From Klebsiella huaxiensis (GTDB lineage: Bacteria > Pseudomonadota > Gammaproteobacteria > Enterobacterales > Enterobacteriaceae): DNA of 64,000 nt. Location: contig NZ_CP036175.1 in the NCBI RefSeq assembly GCF_003261575.2, positions 5,518,001 to 5,582,000 of the forward strand. Direction: 5' to 3'. A model generated the notes under the pieces. The model saw only the letters and a list, made by a program, of their open reading frames with translations. It ran no database searches and was not told the DNA's origin. A program made the translations under genes and the position numbers. Every line of letters begins with the position of its first letter. The stretch's first letter is position 1. Shown piece after piece: positions 12,945 to 23,582 of this stretch.

Positions 12945-13233
12945 GAGAGAACTAACCATATTTGAAATTGATGCCGTAAGCGGCGCTGGCTGGCTGCAAG
13001 ATGGGCTGGCATCAATAGGGTCACAATTAGGTTCTGCCGTTTGGTCTGCAGAAAGTAGCTTGCTGAATATCGAGCTACCTATTGTTGGAAAAATTAACCT
13101 GGCAACTTTTGCTCCTAACCTGGGTAAGACGGTAGGCGAGACACTGGGCTCAAGCATTGGTGGAAGCATTGAGAACTCACTCTCCTCTCTACCAAACCTT
13201 GGTGGTTTCTTCAGTAAACTCTTTGCCAACTAA
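12943..13233 (+). CDS. orphan double-glycine-type peptide, putative class II microcin
   Basis: A 96-residue precursor with the leader MRELTIFEIDAVSGA followed by an 81-residue, cysteine-free core rich in Gly, Ser and Leu. The leader matches the class II microcin/colicin V type (hydrophobic residues at -4, -7 and -12 and a G-A cleavage site, as in some class II microcins). It resembles the leaders of the two peptides at 47674 and 52516 in this window. The core carries repeated small-residue/hydrophobic patterns (SIGSQLGSAVW, GETLGSSIGGSIENSL) typical of membrane-active peptides. No exporter or immunity gene is next to it, so export by the transporter at 49367 is inferred. AGGATGA precedes the ATG. 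It sits alone between yjeT and hflC. Confidence 0.75.
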   Translation: MRELTIFEIDAVSGAGWLQDGLASIGSQLGSAVWSAESSLLNIELPIVGKINLATFAPNLGKTVGETLGSSIGGSIENSLSSLPNLGGFFSKLFAN

Positions 13234-13279
13234 CTTCACTGTCAGTTGCGTTAAATGAAGTCAAGCAGTCCCATGTAAA

Positions 13280-13311
13280 AATGGCGCCTCAATAGAGGCG
13301 CCATTATTTTT
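13280..13311. terminator. bidirectional terminator between peptide gene and hflC
   Basis: The perfect 11-bp stem AATGGCGCCTC (13280-13290) with a 4-base AATA loop pairs with 13295-13305. It is followed by ATTTTT on the plus strand and, read the other way, by TTTTTAC on the minus strand. It can end both the peptide transcript and the hfl operon. Confidence 0.85.
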
Positions 13312-13323
13312 GACAATCGTTAC

Positions 13324-14328
13324 TTATCGATGACTGCTCTCAGGAGTCTTCATATAACGGAAGAAATCGCTATCCGGGCTGAGAACCATTACATCCTGAT
13401 TGCTCTGGAAGCTATTCTCATAAGCTCGCAGGCTACGGATGAAGGCATAGAAGCCCGGGTCCTGGCTGAATGCATCAGCAAACAGTTTTGCCGCTTCAGC
13501 ATCACCTTCACCACGCATAATGCGGCCCTGACGTTCGGATTCAGCCAACGTTTTGGTGACTTCATAGTCCGCAGCTGCGCGCAGTTTTTCAGCTTCTTCC
13601 TGGCCCTGCGAACGGTGACGACGAGCAACTGCTTCACGCTCAGCACGCATACGGTTGTAGATCGCTTCAGAGACTTCAGCAGGAAGGTTGATCTGTTTGA
13701 TTCGTACGTCGACAACTTCAATACCCAGTGCCGCCATACTGTTCGGGTTGATCACCTTCACCTTACCGTTAGTTTCTGCTTCAACAAGTTTTGCCGCTTT
13801 GGCAATCGCATCATCGGCAGCCGGCGTGCTAACTTCATCTTCTGTGCCTGCAGAACCTGAGTTCAGCGCATCACGGACTTCCAGAGTCAGACGACCACGG
13901 GAGTCAGTTACGATGTCTTTCACATCCAGACGACCAATTTCAGAACGCAGGCGGTCAGAGAATTTACGCTTCAGCAGAACCTCGGCCTGGGAGACATCAC
14001 CGCCGCCAGTTGCCAGATAGTAACGACTGAAGTCGCTGATGCGCCACTTGATATACGAGTCAACAATCAGGTCTTTCTTCTCTTTGGTCACAAAGCGATC
14101 GGCCTGGTTGTCCATGGTCTGGATACGCGCATCCAGCATTTTCACTGATTCAATAAACGGGATCTTGAAGTGCAGGCCCGGCTCATAGACCAGTGGTTTG
14201 TTTTCATCGTCGCGCAGAACTTTACCAAAGCGCAGGCTAATACCACGCTCGCCTTCTTTAACAACAAAGACGGACATGTAGAGCACCACCAGCACGATGA
14301 CAATTATCGCGATAACAGATTTACGCAT
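13324..14328 (-). CDS. hflC: FtsH modulator HflC
   Basis: SPFH/prohibitin-family membrane protein that forms the large HflK-HflC cage around the FtsH protease and limits its access to membrane substrates and to lambda CII. The 334-residue protein has one N-terminal membrane anchor (residues about 3-20), a periplasmic band-7 domain (EGERGISLRFGK) and a long helical segment rich in Glu, Arg and Ala. It starts 2 bp after the hflK stop, so translation is likely coupled. Confidence 0.96.
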   Translation of the reverse strand: MRKSVIAIIVIVLVVLYMSVFVVKEGERGISLRFGKVLRDDENKPLVYEPGLHFKIPFIESVKMLDARIQTMDNQADRFVTKEKKDLIVDSYIKWRISDFSRYYLATGGGDVSQAEVLLKRKFSDRLRSEIGRLDVKDIVTDSRGRLTLEVRDALNSGSAGTEDEVSTPAADDAIAKAAKLVEAETNGKVKVINPNSMAALGIEVVDVRIKQINLPAEVSEAIYNRMRAEREAVARRHRSQGQEEAEKLRAAADYEVTKTLAESERQGRIMRGEGDAEAAKLFADAFSQDPGFYAFIRSLRAYENSFQSNQDVMVLSPDSDFFRYMKTPESSHR

Positions 14329-14330
14329 CG

Positions 14331-15587
14331 TTATTCCCCCTGACGCTGGTAGTCGTTACGCTGCGCGTTGGCGCGGCGTTGGTCCATAATGTTGCCTCCC
14401 GTAGAGGTCTGAGCGTTACTGGCGCTGTTTGAGCTGGATGCAGGCGGCAGACGCAGCAGATCGCTTGCGCCACTGCTATCACTCTTTGCCGCTGGTGCGC
14501 CAGCACCTTTCAGCATCTGATCCAGAGGCAGAACCATCAGGTTGCTCCCTTTATCGTTAACCAGCACTTTGCGAGTATGGCTCAGCACTTTTTCCATGGT
14601 TTCGATATACAGACGCTCACGGGTAATTTCCGGAGCTGCTTTATATTCAGGAAGGATCTTCGCAAAGCGAGCAACCTCACCCTGAGCTTCGAGAACGGTC
14701 TGAGTTTTATACGCACGCGCTTCTTCAAGGATACGCTGTGCCTGACCATTCGCTCGTGGCTGAACTTCGTTGGTGTATGCTTCAGCTTCACGAATGTACT
14801 GCTGTTCGTTTTCACGCGCGGCAATCGCATCGTCAAACGCGGCTTTCACTTCTTCTGGCGGACGCGCTGTCTGGAAGTTAACGTCCAGCAGAGTAATCCC
14901 CATGTTGTACGGACGAATCGTCTCTTCCAGTTCGCGCTGGGTATCGCTACGAATCACGGTACGGCCTTCAGTCAGGATACGATCCATGGTGTATTTACCG
15001 ATAACACCACGCAGAGCGCTGTCGGTGGCCTGACGCAGGCTATCATCTGCGCTGGTAACGCTAAACAGGTAACGTTCCGGATCGGTCACGCGATACTGCA
15101 CGTTCATCTCGACGCGCACCACGTTTTCGTCAGAGGTCAACATGACGCCAGAAGCCGCCAGTTCACGTACTGATTCAACGTTAACCGCCTGAACGTTATC
15201 AACGAAAGTGGGTTTCCAGTTAAGGCCTGGCTCAACCAAATGGCTGAATTTACCAAAGCGGGTGACCACACCACGTTCAGCTTCCTTAATGGTATAGAAA
15301 CCGCTGGCTGCCCAGATAATCACCACAGCGGCGGCAACGATGCCGACGACACGTCCGCCCATCGGGCCACGAGGTCCCTGAGAGCCGCTACCGCCTCCCA
15401 GGCCACCTTTTCCGCCACCCAGACCACCAAGTTTTTTACTTAGCTTACGGAAGATATCATCCAGATCGGGAGGTCCCTGCTCGCGACCACCTTTGTTGCC
15501 ATTTCCCCCAGAGTTGCCGCCTTGGTTATTGCTGCTTCCCCACGGGTCGCGGTCCTGTCCGTTATTACCGGGCTGATTCCACGCCAT
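14331..15587 (-). CDS. hflK: FtsH modulator HflK
   Basis: Partner of HflC in the SPFH cage that regulates FtsH. The 418-residue protein has a Gly/Asn/Pro-rich cytoplasmic N-terminus (residues 1-75), a single membrane segment near 80-100 (VVGIVAAAVVIIWAASGFYTI), the band-7 domain (EAERGVVTRFGKF), an Ala/Glu-rich helix and a disordered Ser/Asn-rich tail. It follows hflX by 65 bp in the same direction. Confidence 0.96.
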   Translation of the reverse strand: MAWNQPGNNGQDRDPWGSSNNQGGNSGGNGNKGGREQGPPDLDDIFRKLSKKLGGLGGGKGGLGGGSGSQGPRGPMGGRVVGIVAAAVVIIWAASGFYTIKEAERGVVTRFGKFSHLVEPGLNWKPTFVDNVQAVNVESVRELAASGVMLTSDENVVRVEMNVQYRVTDPERYLFSVTSADDSLRQATDSALRGVIGKYTMDRILTEGRTVIRSDTQRELEETIRPYNMGITLLDVNFQTARPPEEVKAAFDDAIAARENEQQYIREAEAYTNEVQPRANGQAQRILEEARAYKTQTVLEAQGEVARFAKILPEYKAAPEITRERLYIETMEKVLSHTRKVLVNDKGSNLMVLPLDQMLKGAGAPAAKSDSSGASDLLRLPPASSSNSASNAQTSTGGNIMDQRRANAQRNDYQRQGE

Positions 15588-15652
15588 GTATATGCTCCAT
15601 ATTTGTTTTTGATATCCCCACAGGGGTTAATATCTTCAGGCAAGCTGCAAGG

Positions 15653-16933
15653 TCAAATCACGTATTCAACCAGCGCTGGCTCTTGTTTACAGAGGCGACG
15701 CCAGTCAACGATTGGCATGCGCACCTGCAGACCAACGCTACCGTCATCCTCCATCCACTCTTTCTCTATCGCCTGAAGCTGATAGAACCGACTTCTCAAC
15801 CGACCTTCCTGCGGTGGCAGACGCAGAGTATGTTGCGCCACTTCACCAGAAAGCCGTTCCGTCAAAGCCTGAAAAAGCAGTGGTACGCCAACCCCGGTCT
15901 GGGCGGAAAGCCAGACCCGGATCGGTTTATTCTCTTCATCCCGGTCAATACGCGGCTCAAAATCGTCCAACATATCGATTTTGTTCATGACCAGCAGCGT
16001 CGGGATTTCATCGGCCTCGATTTCAGCGAGAACCGTGTTTACTGCGTCAATATTTTCCTGCACGCGGACATCGGCCGCGTCAATGACGTGCAGCAGCAGC
16101 GTCGCCTGGCGCGTCTCCTGGAGAGTCGCTTTAAACGCGGCCACCAGATCGTGCGGCAGATGGCGGATAAAACCTACGGTGTCAGCCAGAACGGTTTCGC
16201 CAACATCAGGAACATCAATGCGGCGCAGCGTTGGGTCAAGAGTAGCGAACAGTTGATTCGCGGCGTAGACCTCAGCTTCGGTTATCTGGTTGAACAGCGT
16301 TGATTTACCGGCGTTGGTATAACCGACCAGCGATACGGTCGGAATATCGGCTTTGGCACGTGACCGTCGTCCTTGTTCGCGCTGCTTCTCTACTTTTTCC
16401 AGTCGCGACAGGATCTGCATAATACGGTTACGCAGCAAACGACGGTCAGTTTCGAGCTGGGTTTCACCCGGGCCACGCAAACCAATCCCGCCTTTCTGTC
16501 TTTCAAGGTGGGTCCAACCGCGAACGAGGCGAGTCGCCATATGACGCAGCTGTGCCAGCTCAACCTGCAGTTTCCCTTCGTGGGTACGCGCTCGCTGGGC
16601 AAAAATATCTAAAATCAGGCCGGTACGATCGATAACCCGACATTCGCATAAGCGTTCAAGGTTTCGTTCCTGTGCCGGACTCAGGGCATGATCGAAGAGC
16701 ACGACCGATGCACCGGTCGCTTTTACGGCTTCCGCAATTTCGACTGCTTTACCTTCACCAACAAAATACTTCGGGTGCGGTGCTTTACGGCTACCGGTAA
16801 TCACCTGCATTGCTTCGACACCGGCGGAAGAGGCCAGAGTTTCAAACTCCTGGAGATCTTCCATATCTTTGTCTTGCGAAAAATAGATGTGTACCAGTAC
16901 CGCCTGCTCACCGGCATCATAACGGTCAAACAA
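15653..16933 (-). CDS. hflX: ribosome-associated GTPase HflX
   Basis: GTPase that binds the 50S subunit and splits stalled or heat-damaged ribosomes. The 426-residue protein has the HflX N-terminal domain (residues 1-195, including the glycine-rich [18 protein letters not shown] linker) and a G domain with G1 [10 protein letters not shown]3 DTVGFI and G4 NKID. It sits in the hfq-hflX-hflK-hflC order known from E. coli, 75 bp after hfq. Confidence 0.97.
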   Translation of the reverse strand: MFDRYDAGEQAVLVHIYFSQDKDMEDLQEFETLASSAGVEAMQVITGSRKAPHPKYFVGEGKAVEIAEAVKATGASVVLFDHALSPAQERNLERLCECRVIDRTGLILDIFAQRARTHEGKLQVELAQLRHMATRLVRGWTHLERQKGGIGLRGPGETQLETDRRLLRNRIMQILSRLEKVEKQREQGRRSRAKADIPTVSLVGYTNAGKSTLFNQITEAEVYAANQLFATLDPTLRRIDVPDVGETVLADTVGFIRHLPHDLVAAFKATLQETRQATLLLHVIDAADVRVQENIDAVNTVLAEIEADEIPTLLVMNKIDMLDDFEPRIDRDEENKPIRVWLSAQTGVGVPLLFQALTERLSGEVAQHTLRLPPQEGRLRSRFYQLQAIEKEWMEDDGSVGLQVRMPIVDWRRLCKQEPALVEYVI

Positions 16934-17008
16934 GCGTAAACCCCTTATAAAATACCAGCGGGGAACGCAGAAAACCTGGCTCCCCGACGTGGAAAAACAG
17001 CATCAGCC

Positions 17009-17329
<321 letters not shown>

Positions 17330-17407
17330 TTATATGTATGCTTGTTTTGTACTCAGAACCTTACGATTCTTAAAAATTACGCACGATAACCGTTCAATTG
17401 TACACGT

Positions 17408-18358
17408 TCAGTCCAGGCTAGCACCAACAACCTGTAATACTTTGTTGAACGCCTGTTCAGGTTGTTCACTATCCAACCAGTGGACACCTTCCCAACCGCG
17501 CAGCCAGGTGACCTGACGTTTAGCTAACTGTCTCGTGGCGCAAACACCTCGATAAACCATTTCATCATACGGGATCTCGCCATTAAGGTACGACCACATC
17601 TGGCGATATCCGACACAACGAATGGAAGGCATATCCGTATGCAAATCTCCCCGGGCAAATAACGCCCGTACTTCTGCTTCAAAACCCGAAGCCAACATCT
17701 GATGAAAACGCTGTTCTATGCGTTGATGGAGCAGTTCACGGCTCGCCGGGGCGATGGCGAACTGATGCACCTTATACGGCAGAGCGTCACCTGACGTTTG
17801 CGTCAGTTCCGTTAAAGTTTTACCCGAAATGAAAAAAACTTCCAGTGCTCGGGAAAGTCTTTGCGGATCATTTGGATGAATACGCGCCGCGGCAACCGGA
17901 TCAATCTCCTGTAATTGCTGGTGTAACGCGTTCCACCCTTGCTCTGCGGCTTGTTGCTCAATTCTGGCTCTGACTGCAGGATCCGCCGAAGGTAACGGCG
18001 ATAATCCTTCCAACAACGCTTTGAAATACAACATTGTTCCGCCGACCAGCAGCGGAATACGCCCGGCAGCGACAATATCAGCCATCTCTGCCAACGCATC
18101 GCGACGAAAATCTGCCGCAGAATAAGCTTCAGCCGGATCAAGAATATCCAGCAGTCGATGCGGCGCAGCGCTTAGCTCTTGCGCATCCGGCTTAGCCGTA
18201 CCGATATCCATTCCTCGATAGATGAGGGCTGAATCAACGCTAATCAACTCTACGGGCAAAACTTTACGTAAAGCGATAGCCAACGCGGTTTTACCGGAGG
18301 CCGTCGGGCCCATTAAAAATATTGCCTTAGGCAGGCTCGCCTCGGTTACATCACTCAT
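17408..18358 (-). CDS. miaA: tRNA dimethylallyltransferase MiaA
   Basis: Transfers dimethylallyl from DMAPP to N6 of A37 in tRNAs reading UNN codons, the first step to ms2i6A. The 316-residue protein has the P-loop GPTASGKT (residues about 17-24), the [16 protein letters not shown] substrate loop, and the family-specific [10 protein letters not shown] segment near residue 242. It overlaps the mutL end by 8 bp, which suggests coupled translation, and precedes hfq. Confidence 0.97.
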   Translation of the reverse strand: MSDVTEASLPKAIFLMGPTASGKTALAIALRKVLPVELISVDSALIYRGMDIGTAKPDAQELSAAPHRLLDILDPAEAYSAADFRRDALAEMADIVAAGRIPLLVGGTMLYFKALLEGLSPLPSADPAVRARIEQQAAEQGWNALHQQLQEIDPVAAARIHPNDPQRLSRALEVFFISGKTLTELTQTSGDALPYKVHQFAIAPASRELLHQRIEQRFHQMLASGFEAEVRALFARGDLHTDMPSIRCVGYRQMWSYLNGEIPYDEMVYRGVCATRQLAKRQVTWLRGWEGVHWLDSEQPEQAFNKVLQVVGASLD

Positions 18359-20240
18359 CTTTCAGGGCATTCATCGCCGAATGTAAATCAACAGGTTGTA
18401 ACAGACCACCCGGCGGCGCTTTAACCAGCTGCGGGCACAAACGTTCTATATCCGCCAGGACAGCAATCGCCTGCGCCATATTCCACTGCCCGTGCTCACT
18501 CGCCAGATTGCGCGCTATCCACTGGGCAATATTGTTGACGTCGAATGTTTTTTGCTGCGCCAGGTAGCCTATCAGTTCAGGAATCAAGATTTGTAAATTT
18601 TGTTGTCTTAAGGGTAAAGGCACCGCCCGAATCGTCACGTGCTGCGCATCAGATTGCAGCTCAATACCGACCTGCGTCAGCGCCGATTGCGCGTTATCCA
18701 GCGCTACTTTCTCCCCTTCAGACACTTTTAGCCGTAGCGGAATAAGCAGCGGCTGGGCACAAACCGCTTCTACACCAGGCGTCAGTTGCGCCTGACGCAG
18801 CCAGCGTTCAGCAACCGGCAGAGCCAATAACGCTAACTTGCCATCGCGCTCTAGCAGCGCGCAGTCGCCATCAACAATCGTCAACACGCGACCAAAGCTT
18901 TGGCTGTGTCCAGCCAATCCTTCTGTCACTGGTGTGGGTGATACTGGCTTTCGCTCCGGGACCGGAGTATCCAGCAGTTGGCGATACAGCGCACCCTGCT
19001 GTTTTTGATAGCCTGGCTGCGCATGGGGCCAGCCTGCCCCACCAGAGGAACCCAAAGCGGTGGATTCTCGCGAGCCTCCCGCATTAAAGCGCGGCGCGGC
19101 AGTCTCATCATGATATCGGGGAGGCGCCGCTTCACGCGCAACCGCTGGCTGGGCGAAATGGTTGCCGCCTGCCGCAATGCGGTTCTCCGGCACCTGGCGA
19201 GGCGCAGGTTCATCGCCCTCTTCTGCCAATGGCGCACTCAGCTGCTGCTGAAGCACGCTCAGCACACCTTGATAAATAAAATCATGAACCAGCCGCGACT
19301 GATGAAAACGAACTTCATGCTTGGCCGGATGAACATTCACATCCACCTGGTGCGGATCGATTTCCAGGTAAAGCACAAAAGCGGGCTGCTGATTGGCTCC
19401 CAGCTTATCTTCACAAGCCTGACGAATTGCATGATTAATCAGGCGGTCACGCATCATCCGTCCGTTGACGTAGCAATACTGAATTTCTGCCAGCGCCGGA
19501 TTCGTATGCAGAGGATCGGCCACCCAGCCGCTAAGGGTAAGATCGCCGTGCTGCCACTCGATAGCCAGGGCATGTTCAAGAAACGGCGTACCGCAAATCG
19601 CCCCTAGCCGCCGTTCACGCTGACCATCCTGTGACACGGCTCGATACTGGCGCACCGCTTTACCGTTGTGGCTGAGGTTAATCGTGACGTCGAAACGCGC
19701 CAGCGCGATGCGCCGCACGATCTCGTCGATATGATTAAACTCGGTTTTTTCGGTACGCATGAATTTGCGACGAGCGGGGGTGTTATAAAAAAGATCCAGT
19801 ACTTCCAGCGTTGTTCCCACCGGGTGCGCCGCTGGTTTGACAGTAACGTCCTGATCGCGCCCTTCTGCATAGGCCTGCCAGGCTTCTTGCTGCTCCTCAG
19901 TACGCGAGGTTAGCGTCAGGCGGGCGACAGAACTGATACTGGCTAAGGCTTCACCGCGAAATCCGAGGCTGATTATCGCTTCCAGATCATCAAGCGAGGC
20001 GATTTTACTGGTGGCATGACGCGCCAGCGCCAACGCCAGTTCGTCTTTTTTAATCCCACAGCCGTTGTCGCGGATGCGGATCAACTTCGCACCGCCGCGC
20101 TCAATATCAATATCGATACGCGTAGCACCTGCATCGAGGCTATTTTCAACTAACTCTTTGACGACAGATGCCGGACGTTCCACCACTTCACCAGCGGCAA
20201 TCTGGTTGGCGAGCTGCGGCGGTAGAACCTGAATCGGCAT
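18351..20240 (-). CDS. mutL: DNA mismatch repair protein MutL
   Basis: ATP-dependent mediator of methyl-directed mismatch repair that links MutS to MutH and UvrD. The 629-residue protein has the GHKL ATPase motifs in order ([12 protein letters not shown] near residue 30, IRDNGCGI near 56, [10 protein letters not shown] near 94), a long Pro/Ala/Arg-rich linker (about 335-440) and the C-terminal dimerisation domain. The endonuclease motif of non-enteric MutL is absent, as expected where MutH is present. It is slightly longer than E. coli MutL (615), probably in the linker. It starts 10 bp after amiB. Confidence 0.97.
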   Translation of the reverse strand: MPIQVLPPQLANQIAAGEVVERPASVVKELVENSLDAGATRIDIDIERGGAKLIRIRDNGCGIKKDELALALARHATSKIASLDDLEAIISLGFRGEALASISSVARLTLTSRTEEQQEAWQAYAEGRDQDVTVKPAAHPVGTTLEVLDLFYNTPARRKFMRTEKTEFNHIDEIVRRIALARFDVTINLSHNGKAVRQYRAVSQDGQRERRLGAICGTPFLEHALAIEWQHGDLTLSGWVADPLHTNPALAEIQYCYVNGRMMRDRLINHAIRQACEDKLGANQQPAFVLYLEIDPHQVDVNVHPAKHEVRFHQSRLVHDFIYQGVLSVLQQQLSAPLAEEGDEPAPRQVPENRIAAGGNHFAQPAVAREAAPPRYHDETAAPRFNAGGSRESTALGSSGGAGWPHAQPGYQKQQGALYRQLLDTPVPERKPVSPTPVTEGLAGHSQSFGRVLTIVDGDCALLERDGKLALLALPVAERWLRQAQLTPGVEAVCAQPLLIPLRLKVSEGEKVALDNAQSALTQVGIELQSDAQHVTIRAVPLPLRQQNLQILIPELIGYLAQQKTFDVNNIAQWIARNLASEHGQWNMAQAIAVLADIERLCPQLVKAPPGGLLQPVDLHSAMNALKDE

Positions 20241-20250
20241 AGCCGTCTCC

Positions 20251-21585
20251 TTAATTTAACAACGTTCCGTCTGATGACCCCGCGCTGGCAGTCTGCGCCG
20301 CTGTCCCGCGCGGCGCTGATTGCAGCGGATGCTGCATAAAGTAGTTACGCAGACCGTTATAAATCGCCTCGGCGACCTGCTGTTGAAAAGCATCGCTACC
20401 CAGCAATCTCTCTTCGCCGGTATTGCTGATAAACCCGGTTTCGACAAGGATTGACGGGATATCCGGCGAACGCAGAACGCCCAGGCTGGCATGCTCAGGG
20501 CGACGTTTATGCAAGTCGCCGATTCGCTGTAGCTGGCTCAACACATTAGTCGCCACATCATACCCGACGCGCTGAGAATGGCCGAACTGTAAATCCAGCA
20601 CCGCCTGGCTCAGGTAAGGGTCCGACTGACTATTCGCCAGCACATCGCCCGCTCCACCCAGTAACTCAGACTGTTTCTCATGCTGTTCGAGCCATCCGGC
20701 CATTTCACTGTTGGCACGACGGTTGGAAAGTACCCAAACCGAGGCCCCGGTTGCATCACGGTTTGGCGCAGCGTCAGCATGAATCGATACGAGGAAGTTA
20801 GCATTTTGCTTACGCGCTACGTCTGAACGTCCCATAACGGAAATGAAATAATCGCCGTCGCGCGTCAGTACCGGCTTGAACTGCGGATCGGCATTCAGCA
20901 ACGTGCGAAGCTTACGGGCGATAGCAATGGTCACATTCTTCTCTTTCGTGCCATTCGGACCAATCGCCCCTGGGTCCTGACCACCGTGACCGGCATCAAT
21001 GGCGATAATCACTTTATCATCGGTCGATACGGTGCGAGTCGCAGGACGCGTGATGGTACTTGTGCTAGTCACCGCAGTCAGCCGATCGTTATCGGCTTTA
21101 AACGGGTTACGCGCCGGTTCGCTCGGGCGAGAGGGTTGCACAATGGGTTTCTCAACCTGTTTCACTACCACCGGCGGCGGAGGAGGTGGTGGTGGAGGCG
21201 CATCAGCATTAATGGTAAACACCACGGTATAGTTAGAGCCATTCTGCTGCTTCACCGCACGAGTTTTCCCATCGGCGGTCAGATCCACCAGCAGACGCAG
21301 CGACTGCGCGTCCTGCGGCGACCCGGAACGGATACTTTTCACCAGATTATTGCCGCTAAACTGCAGCGGTAGCCCCTGGAGCACGCCAGTCTGTTTTATA
21401 TCCAGCGCCACGGTTCGCTTGCCCTGTGGGCTAAACGAATATTCAGGATCGCCGATAAAACTAATGGTAATGCGGGCCTGCTGATCTCCATTTGAGACCT
21501 GGATGTCGGATAAACTTGCCGCGGTGGCCTGAATGCTAAACAGCATCAGTGCAGCGGCCAGCCAACTGGTTATGCGATACATCAT
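20251..21585 (-). CDS. amiB: N-acetylmuramoyl-L-alanine amidase AmiB
   Basis: Periplasmic zinc amidase that cleaves septal peptidoglycan to separate daughter cells, activated by EnvC at the divisome. The 444-residue protein has a Sec signal ([22 protein letters not shown]), an AMIN septal-targeting domain (about 25-125), a proline-run linker, and an Amidase_3 domain with zinc ligands in [20 protein letters not shown] and VETGFISN. The start is the ATG at 21585; a 16-residue upstream extension was rejected since MMYRI begins the signal peptide. Confidence 0.96.
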   Translation of the reverse strand: MMYRITSWLAAALMLFSIQATAASLSDIQVSNGDQQARITISFIGDPEYSFSPQGKRTVALDIKQTGVLQGLPLQFSGNNLVKSIRSGSPQDAQSLRLLVDLTADGKTRAVKQQNGSNYTVVFTINADAPPPPPPPPPVVVKQVEKPIVQPSRPSEPARNPFKADNDRLTAVTSTSTITRPATRTVSTDDKVIIAIDAGHGGQDPGAIGPNGTKEKNVTIAIARKLRTLLNADPQFKPVLTRDGDYFISVMGRSDVARKQNANFLVSIHADAAPNRDATGASVWVLSNRRANSEMAGWLEQHEKQSELLGGAGDVLANSQSDPYLSQAVLDLQFGHSQRVGYDVATNVLSQLQRIGDLHKRRPEHASLGVLRSPDIPSILVETGFISNTGEERLLGSDAFQQQVAEAIYNGLRNYFMQHPLQSAPRGTAAQTASAGSSDGTLLN

Positions 21586-21601
21586 CCCGTCGTCCTTCAG
21601 G

Positions 21602-22063
21602 CTAATTAGCCAAACGCGCCAATAGAGACTCACCCAATGTGGAGACAGCCGTTACGCGTGCCTCCCGCCCTTGAGCCTGGTATTCAAGGTGAATTTCAAC
21701 ATCCGGGTCAGGCAGTACACCTGTGCCTTGTTGCGGCCATTCCACCAGGCAGATGGCATCATCAGTAAAATAATCGCGAATCCCCATAAATTCGAGCTCC
21801 TCAGGATCCGCAAGGCGATACAGGTCAAAGTGATAGACCATCAGATTATCGAGACTATAGGGTTCGACCAGCGTATAGGTTGGGCTTTTGACATTACCAC
21901 GATGGCCAAGCGCATGAAGAAAGCCGCGGCTAAAGGTGGTTTTACCCGCACCTAAATCGCCATACAAATAGATAACCGTGGCACCAGTACACGCCTGCGC
22001 TATGCGGTCGCCAAGGTTTAAAGTCGCCTGCTCGTCGGGTAAAGAAATCACTCGGTTAATCAT
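21602..22063 (-). CDS. tsaE: tRNA t6A biosynthesis ATPase TsaE
   Basis: ATPase subunit of the TsaBDE complex that, with TsaC, makes threonylcarbamoyl-adenosine at A37 of ANN-decoding tRNAs. The 153-residue protein has the P-loop [14 protein letters not shown] (residues about 34-47), [10 protein letters not shown] as the switch I region and LVEWPQQG near 110. Its first codons overlap the end of nnr by 8 bp, and amiB follows 16 bp later. Confidence 0.96.
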   Translation of the reverse strand: MINRVISLPDEQATLNLGDRIAQACTGATVIYLYGDLGAGKTTFSRGFLHALGHRGNVKSPTYTLVEPYSLDNLMVYHFDLYRLADPEELEFMGIRDYFTDDAICLVEWPQQGTGVLPDPDVEIHLEYQAQGREARVTAVSTLGESLLARLAN

Positions 22064-23582
22064 GGTCTACGTCAATCACATCCGGGTTAACAACACGCCT
22101 GAGCGTGGAAAAAAGATCGGTCGCCAGCATTCCGCGAGTGCCATTTCTGGCGGCCAAAAGATCGGCGGCTTCGCCATGAGCAACGCATCCAGCGCAGGCG
22201 GCATCATACGGCGTCAGGCGCTGGCCTAACAATGCGGCAATAATACCGGTCAGCACATCGCCCATTCCACCGCTGGCCATACCGGCATTACCCGCATCGA
22301 TAATGCCCATCTCGCCTGATTCGTTCGCGACTATCGTACCTGCGCCTTTCAGCACTACAACACCACCATAACGTTTTACCAGACGTTGTGCAGAATGTAA
22401 GCGATCGCTTTCAATTTCTGCCACACTCGTGTTCAGCAAACGGGCAGCTTCGCCGGGATGCGGCGTTAGCACGCGATTGTGACGTTTATCGGGATTTATT
22501 GCCAGCAGGTTCAGCGCATCCGCATCCCAGACCATCGGTTTACGAAAGTTCTGCGTCTGACGCAGCGCTTTTTTACCCCACTCGCTCTGGCCCAGTCCTG
22601 GTCCAATCGCCACTACATCGGCCCATTGCAAGCTTTCCTCCAGCGACTGAGCCGTCAGCTCGTGGACCATCAACTCTGGTCTGGCGGTTAGAATGGGGAC
22701 GACGTTGTCCTGGTGAGTTAACACTCGCACTAACCCCGCCCCCGCACGCAGCGCCGCCTCACCGGTCATGCGGATAGCCCCCGCAGTACCCGGTTCACCG
22801 CCGATAATCACCAGCTTACCGTGATCACCTTTATGTGATGTGGGGCGTCGCGGCGGTAGCCAGCCGGACAGCTGTGAGGCATCGAATCGACTAAGAGCCG
22901 TCGTCTCGCCAGCCAGCCAGCGCTCAAGCCCCAGAGCATGATGATGAAGCTTGCCCACGACATCGCGGGCTTTACCGGTTAGCAGCCCAGGTTTAAGCGC
23001 GATAAAGGTAATGGTATGCGCGGCGTTGATAACCGCTCCCGGCGTCGCACCGGTCTGCGCATTCAGCCCCGAGGGGATATCCAGCGCGACAACCGGTGCC
23101 GGATATGCGTTCGCGCATGCGATGAGTTGCGCTACGTTTTCCCGCGGAGCGCTCTGTAGCCCGGTACCGAGCAGACCATCAATAATCAGAGTGATTCCTT
23201 CTGGCCAGTCAATATTGGCGGCATGAATCGTGCCGCCCGCATTCAGCCACTCTTCACGCGCAATGCCAGCCTCTTCCGGCAGCGGTTTCTCGCTCTCCAG
23301 CGCCAGCAGCGTAACCTGAATCCCTCGCGCATGCGCGAGGCGAGCCACCACATAGCCATCACCGCCGTTATTACCGTGACCGCAAAGAATCAGCCAGTGC
23401 TGACTATCAGGATATTTTTCACGAGCGAGATGGAAAGCCGCCTCGCCCGCACGGCGCATCAGCTCAAATAACGTCATCCCGAGGGTATCTGCCGCCTCTT
23501 TTTCCGCTAGTCGTAGCGCATCCGCCGACCAGATGATGTGTGGTATACTGTCGGTGTTTTTCGTCATTGTATGGTCCATCAT
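22056..23582 (-). CDS. nnr: bifunctional NAD(P)HX epimerase/dehydratase Nnr
   Basis: Repairs hydrated NADH and NADPH. The N-terminal YjeF domain epimerises the R and S forms and the C-terminal kinase-like domain dehydrates the S form using ADP. The 508-residue protein shows [17 protein letters not shown] near residue 60 (epimerase) and [12 protein letters not shown], then [23 protein letters not shown] near 435 (dehydratase). The ATG at 23582 gives MMDHTMTKN, aligned with the E. coli start. It overlaps the queG start codon on the other strand by two bases. Confidence 0.95.
   Translation of the reverse strand: MMDHTMTKNTDSIPHIIWSADALRLAEKEAADTLGMTLFELMRRAGEAAFHLAREKYPDSQHWLILCGHGNNGGDGYVVARLAHARGIQVTLLALESEKPLPEEAGIAREEWLNAGGTIHAANIDWPEGITLIIDGLLGTGLQSAPRENVAQLIACANAYPAPVVALDIPSGLNAQTGATPGAVINAAHTITFIALKPGLLTGKARDVVGKLHHHALGLERWLAGETTALSRFDASQLSGWLPPRRPTSHKGDHGKLVIIGGEPGTAGAIRMTGEAALRAGAGLVRVLTHQDNVVPILTARPELMVHELTAQSLEESLQWADVVAIGPGLGQSEWGKKALRQTQNFRKPMVWDADALNLLAINPDKRHNRVLTPHPGEAARLLNTSVAEIESDRLHSAQRLVKRYGGVVVLKGAGTIVANESGEMGIIDAGNAGMASGGMGDVLTGIIAALLGQRLTPYDAACAGCVAHGEAADLLAARNGTRGMLATDLFSTLRRVVNPDVIDVDHD

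Noticed and set aside
13330..13860. 176-residue plus-strand open frame
   Set aside because: It is antisense to hflC and reads as Phe/Thr/Ser-rich nonsense; hflC is certain.
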